A stretch of DNA of 64,000 nucleotides, from contig JAJEAN010000007.1 in the NCBI GenBank assembly GCA_022822725.1, positions 2,243,045 to 2,307,044 on the forward strand, read 5' to 3'. This stretch comes from Candidatus Latescibacterota bacterium (GTDB lineage Bacteria > JAAXHH01). Shown piece after piece: positions 7,790 through 17,903 of this stretch. Numbering within the stretch: the first letter of the stretch is position 1; every line of letters starts with the position of its first letter. Both the position numbers and the translations under genes were made by a program. Under the pieces are notes generated by a model. It worked only from the letters and a program-made list of their open reading frames with translations, ran no database searches and was not told the DNA's origin.

Positions 7790-8749
7790 GTGGCGCGCGG
7801 GCTACGGTATTGTGAGGATTATAGCCCTCATTTTTCGGGACACCAAACCTTCCCGCTTCGCTACGGGTGGTTGAAAAAGGCGTTCGATCGAGTCGCAGAG
7901 ACCGAGGATCGTCCCGAAAATCAGGCCGACTGTTGGGGTGAAGAAGCCATTGCGCGATTCGGCGTCGGAAAGAATATGGTGGCGTCCATGCGCCATTGGG
8001 CAAAGGCCACCCGCGTTGTGAGGGAACCCACAGGTCGTTCGGTTCAGACGACGAAACTCGGTCAATTTTTGTTCGGGCCGAAAGGTTCCGACCCTTATAT
8101 GGAGCAACCTTCAACACTGTGGCTTATTCACTGGCAATTGGCAGCACATGAAAAAGGTAAGACTACGTGGTTTTGGGCGTTTAATCACTACCCCGCTTTG
8201 ACATTCGATCGGGATTTGTTGATTACTAGGCTAGAACGGTTTGCCAAAGACCGAAATTGGTCACGCGTCGCCAAATCGACGATCAAGAATGATGTCGCCT
8301 GTTTCATTCGCACCTATGTATCTCAACAACCGTCAGGGAACATTGAATTTGACGACGCGCTTGAGTCCCCGCTCATCGAGTTAGGTCTTATCCAACCCAT
8401 CGGTATGAATGATGGATTCCGTTTCGTCCGCGGACCAAAGACGACCTTGGGTGATGGTGTCTTTATTTATGCTCTGATGGACTTCTGGTCTCGTTATACT
8501 GAAGCTGCTACACTGTCCTTTGAAGCCATTACTCATGCACCTGGCGGACCGGGGCGTGTGTTTCAGTTCGACGAGAATGATGTTATCGACCGACTTGTCT
8601 CCCTCGATGCAGTGACTGAAGGAGCCTTACGGTGGACCGAAACTGCAGGATTAAAACATGTTAGTCGAAACCTCGATCTTGAAGAATCATTGGCCCTATC
8701 CTGGATTCAAAGCGATTATGAATCGCTAGCCGGGAAGGAGGCCACATAA
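7790..8749 (+). CDS. sspB: SspB-like DUF4007 protein (DNA nickase subunit of phosphorothioation)
   Basis: A 319-aa protein with the DUF4007 hallmark near its N-terminus: FSGHQTFPLRYGWLKKAFD (residues 15-33), followed by FGVGKNMVASMRHWAKAT (about residues 61-78). In characterised SspABCD systems the DUF4007 protein SspB nicks DNA and is required for single-strand phosphorothioate insertion. The N-terminal half has winged-helix-like character. GTG start with GGAGG four bases upstream. Its stop overlaps the sspC start (TAATG), so the two are translationally coupled. Membership in an sspBCD operon divergent from sspA is the strongest support; I cannot point with certainty to the nickase catalytic residues from memory. 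Confidence 0.85.
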   Translation: MARGLRYCEDYSPHFSGHQTFPLRYGWLKKAFDRVAETEDRPENQADCWGEEAIARFGVGKNMVASMRHWAKATRVVREPTGRSVQTTKLGQFLFGPKGSDPYMEQPSTLWLIHWQLAAHEKGKTTWFWAFNHYPALTFDRDLLITRLERFAKDRNWSRVAKSTIKNDVACFIRTYVSQQPSGNIEFDDALESPLIELGLIQPIGMNDGFRFVRGPKTTLGDGVFIYALMDFWSRYTEAATLSFEAITHAPGGPGRVFQFDENDVIDRLVSLDAVTEGALRWTETAGLKHVSRNLDLEESLALSWIQSDYESLAGKEAT

Positions 8750-11700
8750 TGCCTTTGAGTGATCGCGTTCGTGTAGCCCGCCGTTTCCTTAGATCTATCC
8801 GAATTGACTCCGACTTCGGCGACCCCGAAAGCCTAGAAGGATTCGTCTGTCCGCAATCCTCAGCTGACACTCTATTGGCGATGGCACGACACGTTACCGA
8901 AACGGGACAAGGCGCATACACCTGGACTGGTCCTTATGGCAGCGGTAAATCAAGTCTGGTTATGGCTCTGAGCGCTTTGCTGAATTGTAACACTGAATTG
9001 CAGAAAGAAGCGACCAAAGTTCTAGGCCAGAATCTGACGAAAACGATCCGAGAAGCACTACCCGCCGGCACAAAAGGTTGGCGTATCGTTCCCGTTGTCG
9101 CACGCCGTGACGATCCAGTCGCTGTTATTGGAGAATGTGTAAAACAGAGAGGCCTTGTATCCCGTCAACCGCGCGGCGGCTGGACCGAAGCCAAGTTAAT
9201 CAGTGCACTGACCGACGCAGCCGCTGAAAAGCCCAGAGCGCACGGCGGACTCGTCCTCGTTATCGACGAGATGGGCAAATTTCTCGAAGCTGCTGCCCAA
9301 GACGGTACCGATATCTACATCCTCCAGCAACTTGCCGAGGCGGCGTCCCGGAGTAATGGACGTTTTCTATTTGTTGGCGTGCTGCATCAGGCGTTTGAGG
9401 AGTATGCCCATCGCCTTTCATATGAAATGCGCGACGAATGGGCGAAGATCCAGGGGCGTTTCATCGATTTAACTGTCAACCCCTCTGGTGAAGAGCAGAT
9501 CGACCTTATCTCCCGCGCGATCGAAAGCGATCATCGTCCGAAGAAGCCCGGTGCGCTGGCCTCCGCCGTCGCCGGGGTAGCGCGTCGGGACCGCCCTCGT
9601 GAAACGGAAAGACTAGGTGAGATGTTAGAGGCATGCTGGCCTCTGCACCCTGTTGTGGCGTGCCTGTTGGGACCGATATCGCGGCGGCGTTTCGGGCAAA
9701 ACCAGCGGAGCATCTTTGGGTTCCTTAACTCATCCGAACCGCACGGTTTCAAGGATTTCCTGAATCATACCACCGCCGGTGAACTATACGACCCGGATCG
9801 CCTTTGGGACTACCTGCGCACCAACCTCGAGCCATCCATCCTCGCTTCTCCTGACGGCCACCGGTGGGCCTTGGCGACGGAAGCACTGGAACGATGCGAA
9901 GCCATTGGGGGCGATATCCTTCATATCCGGCTGCTCAAGACAATCGCGATCGTCGACCTGTTCAAGGAGCGCTCTGGTCTCCTTGCGAATTTCGAGTTGA
10001 TACACGCCTGTTTGCCCGAAACCTCGGACAAGGTTCTTGAGAAGGCACTGATGCAATTGGACACCTGGTCGTTCACGATTTTCAAGAAGTTCCTAGACGC
10101 CCGTGCCATATTCGCGGGTAGCGATTTCGACATTGACCAGGCCGTTGCCACCGCGCTCGATGAATTGGACGATGTAGACTTCAAGGAACTCAACTCACTA
10201 CCTGGGCTTCAGCCAATCCTCGCCAAACGCCACTACCACAACACCGGCGCACTCAGGTGGTTCGCTGTGAATATCGTACCCGTTAGGGAACTTATGGATT
10301 TCGTCTCCGGCCATAATCAAGAAAGCGGTGCGATCGGCCAGTTCATCCTTGCCATACCGACTGAGGACGAGAACGACAGCTACGCCGAAGACCAGTGTCT
10401 CAAGGCGGCAAGCTTCAGTGATTCATGGAACACGGTTATCGGAATCTCGAATCGATCCTCGAATATCGTGCGTCTTGCGCGCGAGCTGTATGCTCTTGAT
10501 AGAGTCAGTAACGATCATCCGGAACTCGCCGGCGATCCCGTCGCACGGCGTGAGGTGTCTGCACGACTTGCGACATTGCAGGATCTACTGGTAAAAGAAC
10601 TGGAGAAGGCGTTCGACGACGCCCTGTGGTACCAGAAGAACTGTCAGCCAAAGTACCTGCGGCGGGCGGACCTTAACAACATTGCCTCCGAGTTGGCGGA
10701 TCGGTGCTTCGAGAAATCGCCGCGATTGCATAACGAACTTATGAACCGCCAGAGACCATCCGGGAGCGCTATCGCTGCACAAAACAACCTGCTGCGGCGT
10801 ATGGTCTTGAATGACGGGGAACCACGTCTTGGAATCAAAGGTTTTCCGTCCGAGGGAGGCTTGTTTGCGTCCATTCTGGAAGCGACCGGACTATACGTAC
10901 AACGTGAAAATACCTGGCGATTCGTTTCACCGAGAACAGGCTGCGACGATCCTTGCAACTTAGCCCCGATATGGAAGAGGGCGTTTGATTACGTAAAGGA
11001 GCACGCCGATCGCACGGTTGCCGTTTCCGAACTGTTTCACGAATGGCAAAAGCCGCCTTTTGGCGTAAAGTATGGACTCATGCCGATCCTTGCTGTCGCG
11101 TTCATCCAGTCGGAACGCGATAAGCTCGTTGTCTATCGGGATGGCGTATTCCGCGCGAAATTTGACGATGTGGACACGGACAATCTCGCGAAAAACCCGG
11201 CCTTTATTCAGTTACGCTGGCTGGATCTCACGGACGTGTCGAGACGTTTATTGTCCGGCATGGCGGAAATTGTTCGCGACCTCTACAAGACTTACGAGCT
11301 TGTGCATTTACAACCTATCGACATAGCGCGCGGCCTTGTTGCAATCTACGATCAGCTCCCAAAATGGACGTCTCGGACAATGCGGCTGTCCTCGAACGCT
11401 GTGTATATCCGCGACCTATTCAAACGAGCGCACGATCCTAATCAATTCCTGTTTGACGACATACCTGGAACGCAAGGTGAAGATTTAGCGCTTGCTGACG
11501 AAGACGATGTACGTCGAGTCATTCGCAATGTCCGGGAAGGACTCGAGGAATTGGTGCAGGCGTACCCCTCGATGCTGCATCGGTTACGCGACATTATGCT
11601 CGAAGAGTTGCAAGTACCAAACAACACTCCACAGGCTCTCGCCGAACTGTGTATACGTGCTGAAAATGTCAGGCAACTCGCTGGCGACTTCCGCCTTGAT

Positions 11701-12141
11701 GCATTCGTTGGACGACTGTTCTTGTACGACGGCTCAGACGAAAGCTTCGAAAGTATTGCCAGTCTCGCCGCGAACAAACCTCCCAGCGATTGGGTCGACC
11801 CAGACCTTGACCATGCCGCAATTGAACTTGCCGATATGGCACAGAAGTTCCTTCGCGCCGAGACCTATGCGCGAGTTCAGGGCCGCCCCGACAAACGGGA
11901 AGCGATCGCTTTCGTAATCGGTATAGACGGTAGCCCCAAACCTCTATTGGAAGAGTTCGACATCGCAGACTCCGACCGTGGTGCGGTAAACGATCTCAAA
12001 GAGCGTATAGCTAACGCGCTGGAGGATGCCGAAACGAGCCGCCGCAACATCATTCTGGCGGCGCTAGCAGAATTCAGCGCTGATTATATACAAGAGACCC
12101 CGCCTTTGGCAAAGAATAGGAAAGGGAGGGTCGCTTCGTGA
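8749..12141 (+). CDS. sspC: SspC-like large P-loop ATPase
   Basis: A 1130-aa ATPase, the energy-using subunit of the sulfur-insertion complex. Walker A GPYGSGKSS is at residues 61-69 and Walker B GGLVLVIDEMGK at 166-177; the following stretch to about residue 400 looks like a helicase-loader-type AAA core (HQAFEEYAHR, QGRFIDL). The long C-terminal part is mostly helical, without motifs I recognise. SspC proteins of about this size sit between SspB and SspD and hydrolyse ATP during phosphorothioation. The ATG overlaps the sspB stop by one base, and the end overlaps the GTG of sspD by four bases. Similar large ATPases also occur in BREX-type systems, but no PglZ, BrxL or methylase is present here. 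Confidence 0.83.
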   Translation: MPLSDRVRVARRFLRSIRIDSDFGDPESLEGFVCPQSSADTLLAMARHVTETGQGAYTWTGPYGSGKSSLVMALSALLNCNTELQKEATKVLGQNLTKTIREALPAGTKGWRIVPVVARRDDPVAVIGECVKQRGLVSRQPRGGWTEAKLISALTDAAAEKPRAHGGLVLVIDEMGKFLEAAAQDGTDIYILQQLAEAASRSNGRFLFVGVLHQAFEEYAHRLSYEMRDEWAKIQGRFIDLTVNPSGEEQIDLISRAIESDHRPKKPGALASAVAGVARRDRPRETERLGEMLEACWPLHPVVACLLGPISRRRFGQNQRSIFGFLNSSEPHGFKDFLNHTTAGELYDPDRLWDYLRTNLEPSILASPDGHRWALATEALERCEAIGGDILHIRLLKTIAIVDLFKERSGLLANFELIHACLPETSDKVLEKALMQLDTWSFTIFKKFLDARAIFAGSDFDIDQAVATALDELDDVDFKELNSLPGLQPILAKRHYHNTGALRWFAVNIVPVRELMDFVSGHNQESGAIGQFILAIPTEDENDSYAEDQCLKAASFSDSWNTVIGISNRSSNIVRLARELYALDRVSNDHPELAGDPVARREVSARLATLQDLLVKELEKAFDDALWYQKNCQPKYLRRADLNNIASELADRCFEKSPRLHNELMNRQRPSGSAIAAQNNLLRRMVLNDGEPRLGIKGFPSEGGLFASILEATGLYVQRENTWRFVSPRTGCDDPCNLAPIWKRAFDYVKEHADRTVAVSELFHEWQKPPFGVKYGLMPILAVAFIQSERDKLVVYRDGVFRAKFDDVDTDNLAKNPAFIQLRWLDLTDVSRRLLSGMAEIVRDLYKTYELVHLQPIDIARGLVAIYDQLPKWTSRTMRLSSNAVYIRDLFKRAHDPNQFLFDDIPGTQGEDLALADEDDVRRVIRNVREGLEELVQAYPSMLHRLRDIMLEELQVPNNTPQALAELCIRAENVRQLAGDFRLDAFVGRLFLYDGSDESFESIASLAANKPPSDWVDPDLDHAAIELADMAQKFLRAETYARVQGRPDKREAIAFVIGIDGSPKPLLEEFDIADSDRGAVNDLKERIANALEDAETSRRNIILAALAEFSADYIQETPPLAKNRKGRVAS

Positions 12142-12977
12142 CAACCGATTGTGCTAAACACGTACTTGGCCTGTCCGGCGGCCGCGACAGTGCGGCGCTT
12201 GCCGTTTATATGCGGCAACATCACCCCGAGTTGGATATTGAGTACTTCTTCACGGACACGGGCAAAGAACTGCCTGAAGTTTACGAATATCTTGGAAGGC
12301 TAGAAGGGTTTCTCGGACAACCGATACGTAGGCTGAACCCCGACCGAGACTTCGACTTCTGGCTCAAGCAGTATAACGATTTTCTTCCATCTCCGCAGAC
12401 GCGCTGGTGTACGCGACAACTCAAACTCCGACCGTTCGAACATTGGGTTCGTCCCCTGCTGTCTGAAGGGATCACGATCTACAGCTATGTTGCAATACGC
12501 AGTGACGAGGAATTTCGGGAAGGCTACTCGTCTAAACATGAACGCCTTATCGTCAAGTTGCCTTTCAAGCAAGCAGGAATCGACAAAGCTGGTGTACTCG
12601 AGATTCTCAATGGAGCGGGACTCGGGTTACCGAAATACTATTCTTGGAGAACACGAAGCGGGTGCACCTTCTGCTTCTTCCAGCAGAAGATCGAATGGGT
12701 CCGTCTCAAGGAGCAGCATCCCGAAGCCTTCGAGGAAGCCAAGGCGTACGAGAAGAACGCTGTCGAGCACGGTTCACCGTTTACGTGGAGTCAGGGGGAA
12801 TCGCTAGACGAGTTGGAACAGCCGGAGCGTGTAGCTCAAATCAGGCAGGATCACGAACAGCGCTTAAAGCGGTTGAGATCGAAGGTTCAGCCAAATCCGC
12901 TTAGGCCGGACAGCGAGCCACTGGATATTGACGATCTGTATGGTAAGGCTAAGGTGTGTCTTGCATGTCATAAGTGA
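12138..12977 (+). CDS. sspD: SspD/DndC-type PAPS-reductase-family sulfur transfer enzyme
   Basis: A 279-aa ATP-pyrophosphatase (PP-loop) enzyme that activates the DNA backbone for sulfur insertion. The PP-loop SGGRDS lies at residues 13-18, followed by FFTDTGKELPEV. Cysteines occur where an Fe-S cluster or persulfide relay is expected in DndC/SspD relatives: W90-C91-T-R, C176-x2-C179 in SGCTFCFFQQK, and C274-x2-C277 three residues before the end. GTG start overlapping sspC by four bases. Sulfur would come from the SspA persulfide. A plain assimilatory CysH is unlikely because cysDN, cysI and cysJ are absent and the Cys pattern differs. The gene ends 45 bp before the converging HNH-STAND gene. 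Confidence 0.88.
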   Translation: MTTDCAKHVLGLSGGRDSAALAVYMRQHHPELDIEYFFTDTGKELPEVYEYLGRLEGFLGQPIRRLNPDRDFDFWLKQYNDFLPSPQTRWCTRQLKLRPFEHWVRPLLSEGITIYSYVAIRSDEEFREGYSSKHERLIVKLPFKQAGIDKAGVLEILNGAGLGLPKYYSWRTRSGCTFCFFQQKIEWVRLKEQHPEAFEEAKAYEKNAVEHGSPFTWSQGESLDELEQPERVAQIRQDHEQRLKRLRSKVQPNPLRPDSEPLDIDDLYGKAKVCLACHK

Positions 12978-13022
12978 ATGCGTAAGGAATCTCTCTGCCC
13001 GGTATGCATATGAAGTTGTGTT

Positions 13023-15956
13023 CTAACTTAATCTCACAAAATCTAGATTGTCTTCAATATCCTCACGGTAGTTCTTAGCGAACTCACCAATGCGAGCAGC
13101 ATCGATACCACTGAATTTCAATCTTCGAGTAAAATACACGGCGACCCAGTCAAATACCCGCATTTTGTGTTGAGCCCAGTCATGAGCTTCACAAACTATT
13201 CGTAAGATCTCCCTAAGTGTGTCATGTCCCACATCATTGTTTACTCTAAGATCGTTTTCACATTCAGCGATTAGGATTCCAAGTCGCAGTGCAATATCCA
13301 CAACTGATACGGGGAACAGTTCATCCCTGCTACGAGTGCCGGCATCAACTTGACTTGCAATGACTGTTATCGTTTCGTTGTGGCACTTCACAGAAAATGT
13401 CCCAAGCTTCGCGCCATATCCAGTAAGGCTTAGGAGGATCACGGTTCCGAACAGTTTTCGGATCATTTCGATGCAAAGTTCGTGATCGAGAGGTCGTGCT
13501 GGATCGAAGGTATGTGCCGCATTCTTGCTTAAATCAACCAGCACATTTTCTATTAAATCGTCATCTAAATGATCACGAACTCCGGGGAATTCTATGTCGA
13601 GTAGAGTGTACCCCAATTCGCCACAAGCGTTGCTCAAGTATTCTTGCATACCGACCAAGTGAAAAACTTTGGCAGCTTCGATGAAGAGCCTTGCAGCGGT
13701 CTCATGGTTGCCAAGGTGGCTTTCGCAAATACCAATTTGATGTAATGACTGTCCGCGATTCACCCCAACTGAAGCGCCACGCTCGTGCTGTATAGAATAA
13801 CGATACGCTTTCACTGCTTTCTGATATTTTTGCTGGGATAGGAGTGAAAACCCCAGTAGGCCTTGAGCGTTTGAAAGGTTATTGTGAAATTCATTTCGTT
13901 TGGATTCTAAACTACCATCCTCGTCTGCTTTATCCTTTAGTGACAATAAGCCTTCAGTCGCTTGTCGGGCGTATTGCTCCGCTTTTGGAAAATTTTTGGT
14001 CGCCAGCGCCACCATTGCTCGGCACAACGCCACATCTACAAGCACTTTCGGGTGCTCTGAATTCCTCGCAATCTTATTGACTATTGCGGTTCCTTTGGTG
14101 AACAGCGTCTTGTCTTGAGTACGTAGTGCTAAGCTAAGAAATTGCACCATCAGTACACTTGCAGTTTCAGGCCGTTGTGTATGTATTGCGAGATCGGTCG
14201 CGGCAAACATTACATGGGTACCTTGTTCTGGCAGATTTAGAACGAAGAAGTAGCGCATCAAGGACTGAACTATCGCTAACGCACTTGCCACAAGCTCATC
14301 ATCTTCGCGCCGTTCTTTAGCTAGTTCCAAGACATGCAACAAATTTGGAAGCTCGTCCCCAAACCGCTGAACCACATAAGATGTCTCCTCGGGCGTGTCG
14401 TGGTCTAGCTCTAAGACGGCTACCGTCATAGCGAAATTCCGAACTACCTGTCCGATGACTTGATCAAATGACTCTGGGTTTTCTTCTCTTCCATATTCGA
14501 TCACGAACCGTCGAATTGGTGTCAGCAACCGCGTACGAGTATCCTGATACTCGACAAAAACCAACTCAACGAGATGCCATTTGCGCAATGAGGCCTGAGC
14601 CTCAATAATGTCGTCTATGTCAAGCCATTCTTGATCGATCCAGTACGTCCAAATACCCGCTGGTGCTTGTGCCAATGCCCAAAGGAGCCGCCGACTGTTT
14701 TCTGCTTGAGCTTGGTAGGCTGTTTGAAGGCACAGTTCGAGGGAAGTTTGGCGGTAATTTTGTTTACGCCCTGGTAACTTGATGGATTTTGCGCCATGGC
14801 GAAGGATAGCATTTAACGCATTTTCAGTACCGCCATAATGTTCAGTCAAAGCTCCGGCAAGCTTGATCGTCAAAGCATGGCCATCACAAAATTCTAGCAA
14901 CTCATCGGTCTCGCCAGGTATAGTCTCCCGAACGCCAGGACAGGATTGCCTCAGAAGCGAACGACCGGCAGATACGGAAAGGCCTTCTAGCTTCAATGTT
15001 GTTTCAGCGGGTAACCGATGCAATAAGATCTGGCTTGTTGAGACGAACTGCGTGTCGGTTGTGGCGTGGAACAAATCATTGATTGTATCTTCGAACTCGT
15101 CTAGGCCATCGAGACTGGCCTGTTCGATTCCATCTAAAACCACACATGCGTGAACATCGTCTAGCCGCGCAGGTAGATCTTCAAGGCTACATGCCGTGCT
15201 ATTGATTACAATCGATGAACGTAATGCTGATACAACGTCCGCGACGGTGCTATACTGCTCAATGGCGCACCACAGTACAGGCCGTCCGGTTTCGCATCGG
15301 TTAATCGCCTGCAAAAGTAGTTCTGTTTTTCCAATACCGCCCACACCATAAACAACCGCAGAGCGTCCGGATCGTAACGCGTCTAAGAGTTTTTCAAGCT
15401 CATTCTCCCTACCAACGAAGTCTCGGGCAGCCCGTGGTGATTTTAGATGCTTATACGACTGCTGCATCCGATCCTTTAGATTTTCACGCGTCCGAGCAAT
15501 CAAACGATCTTTTATCGCCTGCAGTTCTTTGGTCGGAAGACTGTGTTGTACGTCATGCTCGCGATGGCACGCCGAGCAAATGCGAATGAGATTATTGGGG
15601 TGATGCGATCTGCTAATTACCCACGGACTGATGTGTGCCGTTTCCACACCAACGCCGCTTCCGCAACGTGCACATTCGTTTTGGCTTTCTGCCCGAAGAT
15701 GATCAAGTATCGCACTCGGGATTGAGGGGCGGTCTTCGGCGGAGTTGCTCCAAGGTTCTCCGAGCATGGTATCAAAGACATCTAACTCCGACCGGCTGAA
15801 ACGTGTCCGACCATCTTGCTCGACCGTTTCAAGTGGCCTTAGGTCTCTCGATTTGCCAAAACTTTGTTTTGTGAATTGGAATAAAAGCTCGGAAGTAATT
15901 CCGAGATGTTGGGCAGCCTCTAGCGGCGTTAGTAGAGTTTCATCCTCAGACTTCAT
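13023..15956 (-). CDS. HTH-HNH-STAND NTPase-TPR protein, probable abortive-infection effector
   Basis: A 977-aa multidomain protein, last gene of the seven-gene minus-strand operon. Residues 8-60 resemble an excisionase/MerR-type helix-turn-helix (LTPLEAAQHLGITSELLFQ). Residues 95-134 form an HNH nuclease with structural cysteines: C95-x2-C98, ETAHISPW with H108, N122, then C127-x2-C130-H131. Residues 180-450 are a STAND/NB-ARC-type NTPase: FVGRENELEKL, Walker A GVGGIGKT (204-211), Walker B VVLDGIE (272-278). The remainder is helical with TPR-like units (AARLFIEAAKVFH; QKYQKAVKAYRYSIQHE). In Avs-like defence proteins a sensor repeat domain triggers NTPase oligomerisation and activates the N-terminal nuclease; the same logic fits here by inference. 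It starts 45 bp after the receiver gene with only a weak AAGG ribosome-binding site. Confidence 0.8.
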   Translation of the reverse strand: MKSEDETLLTPLEAAQHLGITSELLFQFTKQSFGKSRDLRPLETVEQDGRTRFSRSELDVFDTMLGEPWSNSAEDRPSIPSAILDHLRAESQNECARCGSGVGVETAHISPWVISRSHHPNNLIRICSACHREHDVQHSLPTKELQAIKDRLIARTRENLKDRMQQSYKHLKSPRAARDFVGRENELEKLLDALRSGRSAVVYGVGGIGKTELLLQAINRCETGRPVLWCAIEQYSTVADVVSALRSSIVINSTACSLEDLPARLDDVHACVVLDGIEQASLDGLDEFEDTINDLFHATTDTQFVSTSQILLHRLPAETTLKLEGLSVSAGRSLLRQSCPGVRETIPGETDELLEFCDGHALTIKLAGALTEHYGGTENALNAILRHGAKSIKLPGRKQNYRQTSLELCLQTAYQAQAENSRRLLWALAQAPAGIWTYWIDQEWLDIDDIIEAQASLRKWHLVELVFVEYQDTRTRLLTPIRRFVIEYGREENPESFDQVIGQVVRNFAMTVAVLELDHDTPEETSYVVQRFGDELPNLLHVLELAKERREDDELVASALAIVQSLMRYFFVLNLPEQGTHVMFAATDLAIHTQRPETASVLMVQFLSLALRTQDKTLFTKGTAIVNKIARNSEHPKVLVDVALCRAMVALATKNFPKAEQYARQATEGLLSLKDKADEDGSLESKRNEFHNNLSNAQGLLGFSLLSQQKYQKAVKAYRYSIQHERGASVGVNRGQSLHQIGICESHLGNHETAARLFIEAAKVFHLVGMQEYLSNACGELGYTLLDIEFPGVRDHLDDDLIENVLVDLSKNAAHTFDPARPLDHELCIEMIRKLFGTVILLSLTGYGAKLGTFSVKCHNETITVIASQVDAGTRSRDELFPVSVVDIALRLGILIAECENDLRVNNDVGHDTLREILRIVCEAHDWAQHKMRVFDWVAVYFTRRLKFSGIDAARIGEFAKNYREDIEDNLDFVRLS

Positions 15957-16001
15957 TCTAATGCCTTAGTGTCAATCGTTTGGTTTTTTTGCCTCTTCGT
16001 T

Positions 16002-17903
16002 TCAATTATCCCCTGTGGAATGAATGTCCGAAACCCTCAATACGAAAGGTGCATTGCGTTTATTACCTCTAGGGGTATATCCTTCTTCGACACCCTCATT
16101 ACGTAAGATGTGAAAATAAACCTTGTTGTCTGCGCCTTTCTCTGGCTGCCAATTTCCATCTTTCAGTGGGACTTCGATAAGTCCTCTTTCAATGCGTTCG
16201 AAGAATTCGGAATCAGTCTTCATAGCTACTAGACTTGGCCTTGCAATTGTATGAACATCGTCCGGTGGATAATCTAGGATCATTCCCCTCAGTGCATCAC
16301 ATACCTCCTCTCTAAGCACCAAACGATCCACGCGATTTCCCTCAGTATCTCTGCCAACGAAACAAACAGCAACATCCGATTCGTCGCCCGCAATTGGAAG
16401 CTCAGTTGCGTTCGGTGCCATCACAAACAACGAAATTGAAACGGGGAATGTTGCAGGCGGGTTGGCGGGCTGCCCGATACGTCCCATGTCCGCGAGCAAT
16501 CTCTGCTGTATCTCGGTTGTGTAAATGTCACGGATTCTACCTAAGCGATCGAACTTCTTCCCTATTTGCAGTTCTTGACTCAAGCAGGCGAGTTTTATTG
16601 TTTGTCGACGTTTCAAATGCCACTTGATCCAGTACCTTGATCCGTCCTCGGATGCGATAATTGGCGTCTTGGTAATAGTTGAGTCATAGCACCAATCTGC
16701 AGCAGCTAGCGACATCAGAGTGCCGGGTAGTACCAGCACAAATTCCGTACCGCTACGGGCAAGGTCACAAGCTGGTGTCGCTACAAGAAGTACATCATTC
16801 GTCAAGGCACCTGAATTCTCATCCTTGTGTTGCAACACGTCACCGTACTTAAATGTGGGCGTCTCACTTTCGAAAGAGAGCTTCAAACGTTCTGCGTTTT
16901 GAAACACCATTCGGTGTACGAGATCTTGTAGATCGGGCGATCCAGCTAAATGAGGAGCAGGATACTTGGCAAGCTCGATTTTGTTGAGTTCTTGGGCCGC
17001 CTTGATTGTTCCAGCTTCGGCTTCAATTTCATGCTGCAATACACGATCTGCAACATCCAGAAGATACTCTCCGAGCTTCTGTCCTTCGAAATCTAGTAAA
17101 AGCGCTCGAACCTGCGCAAGGTCGGGTAAGTCGAGTCTACGTAGAATCCGGATGAAGTTCTTGTGCGCCTGATTAAGACCGACTTCCCAAGCATGGACGA
17201 AAGCAGCTACTCGCTTGGCATCTTCGTAATGGTTGGCTAACCTTGTCAGGATTGTCTCTAATCTCCCGGCATTGGTTAGTTCATCTTTGCTTGCAACTCT
17301 GAAAGTCGATCCGAGAAGTCCCGCCCTGTCACGAAACTCATTGCGTTTCTCTCTCAGCCGGGGACTTCGCGACATCAACACCACTAATGGTGGACTAGCT
17401 GCACGATCAGCAAGAAGTTCGGAAACTCGGAGAATAGCGCGCTCCATATCACCTTCGGATTGATGGAAACCGAGGAACAAATCGATTAAAACTAAGTCTG
17501 CATTTCTGGCATCTTCATGAATCTCCCTTCCCATCGTTGTGCACATTAGGCCTAAAGCTCTGAGAGCTGTCACAAGCGCATCGAGTCCAGTCCGTTCTGT
17601 CGCTTTGGTGTTTTCGTAGTTCCTGAAGAGGTAATCCCCAACCGAACCTGGAAGTTCTTCTCGGTTATCCCAAAGCACTCGGACAAACTGCGGCGACACC
17701 CTAAGATCATCAGGTTTTGTGTCTTCGTATGACGGGTACAATTTCGAAAGAAGTACGTTACCTGCCTCGTCGAGGTCGTCGAAGAAGTAGGTCCAGTCAC
17801 CTTCGTCGAGTTCATCCGGACGTGGTGCTTCGTCAAACACATCGTCAATGACAACGGCCTTTCGAATACCCTTGTTTTTCAAAAGCAACAGCAGTTCTGT
17901 CAT
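16002..17903 (-). CDS. Receiver-domain protein partnered with the GHKL ATPase
   Basis: A 633-aa protein. The N-terminal 215 residues carry all hallmarks of a divergent two-component receiver domain: acidic pair D20/D21 in AVVIDD, candidate phosphoacceptor D141 in LVLIDLFLG, S178 in LVVLMS, and K206 in RVASKDE, with an unusually long insert between the first strand and D141. The remaining 400 residues (for example FKYGDVLQHKD, LLVATPACDLARSG) match no family that I can name; they are the likely effector or target-binding part. The start codon overlaps the stop of the GHKL/kinase gene as ATGA, so the two products are made in step. Similar receiver/GHKL gene pairs are known from comparative-genomics surveys of prokaryotic immunity. 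Function inferred: phosphorylation- or contact-controlled response to infection. Confidence 0.75.
   Translation of the reverse strand: MTELLLLLKNKGIRKAVVIDDVFDEAPRPDELDEGDWTYFFDDLDEAGNVLLSKLYPSYEDTKPDDLRVSPQFVRVLWDNREELPGSVGDYLFRNYENTKATERTGLDALVTALRALGLMCTTMGREIHEDARNADLVLIDLFLGFHQSEGDMERAILRVSELLADRAASPPLVVLMSRSPRLREKRNEFRDRAGLLGSTFRVASKDELTNAGRLETILTRLANHYEDAKRVAAFVHAWEVGLNQAHKNFIRILRRLDLPDLAQVRALLLDFEGQKLGEYLLDVADRVLQHEIEAEAGTIKAAQELNKIELAKYPAPHLAGSPDLQDLVHRMVFQNAERLKLSFESETPTFKYGDVLQHKDENSGALTNDVLLVATPACDLARSGTEFVLVLPGTLMSLAAADWCYDSTITKTPIIASEDGSRYWIKWHLKRRQTIKLACLSQELQIGKKFDRLGRIRDIYTTEIQQRLLADMGRIGQPANPPATFPVSISLFVMAPNATELPIAGDESDVAVCFVGRDTEGNRVDRLVLREEVCDALRGMILDYPPDDVHTIARPSLVAMKTDSEFFERIERGLIEVPLKDGNWQPEKGADNKVYFHILRNEGVEEGYTPRGNKRNAPFVLRVSDIHSTGDN

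Noticed and set aside
8749-12141. Reading the large ATPase as BrxC of a BREX type 4 system
   Set aside because: No PglZ, BrxL or BrxA-like genes are present, while DUF4007, desulfurase and PP-loop genes fit Ssp.
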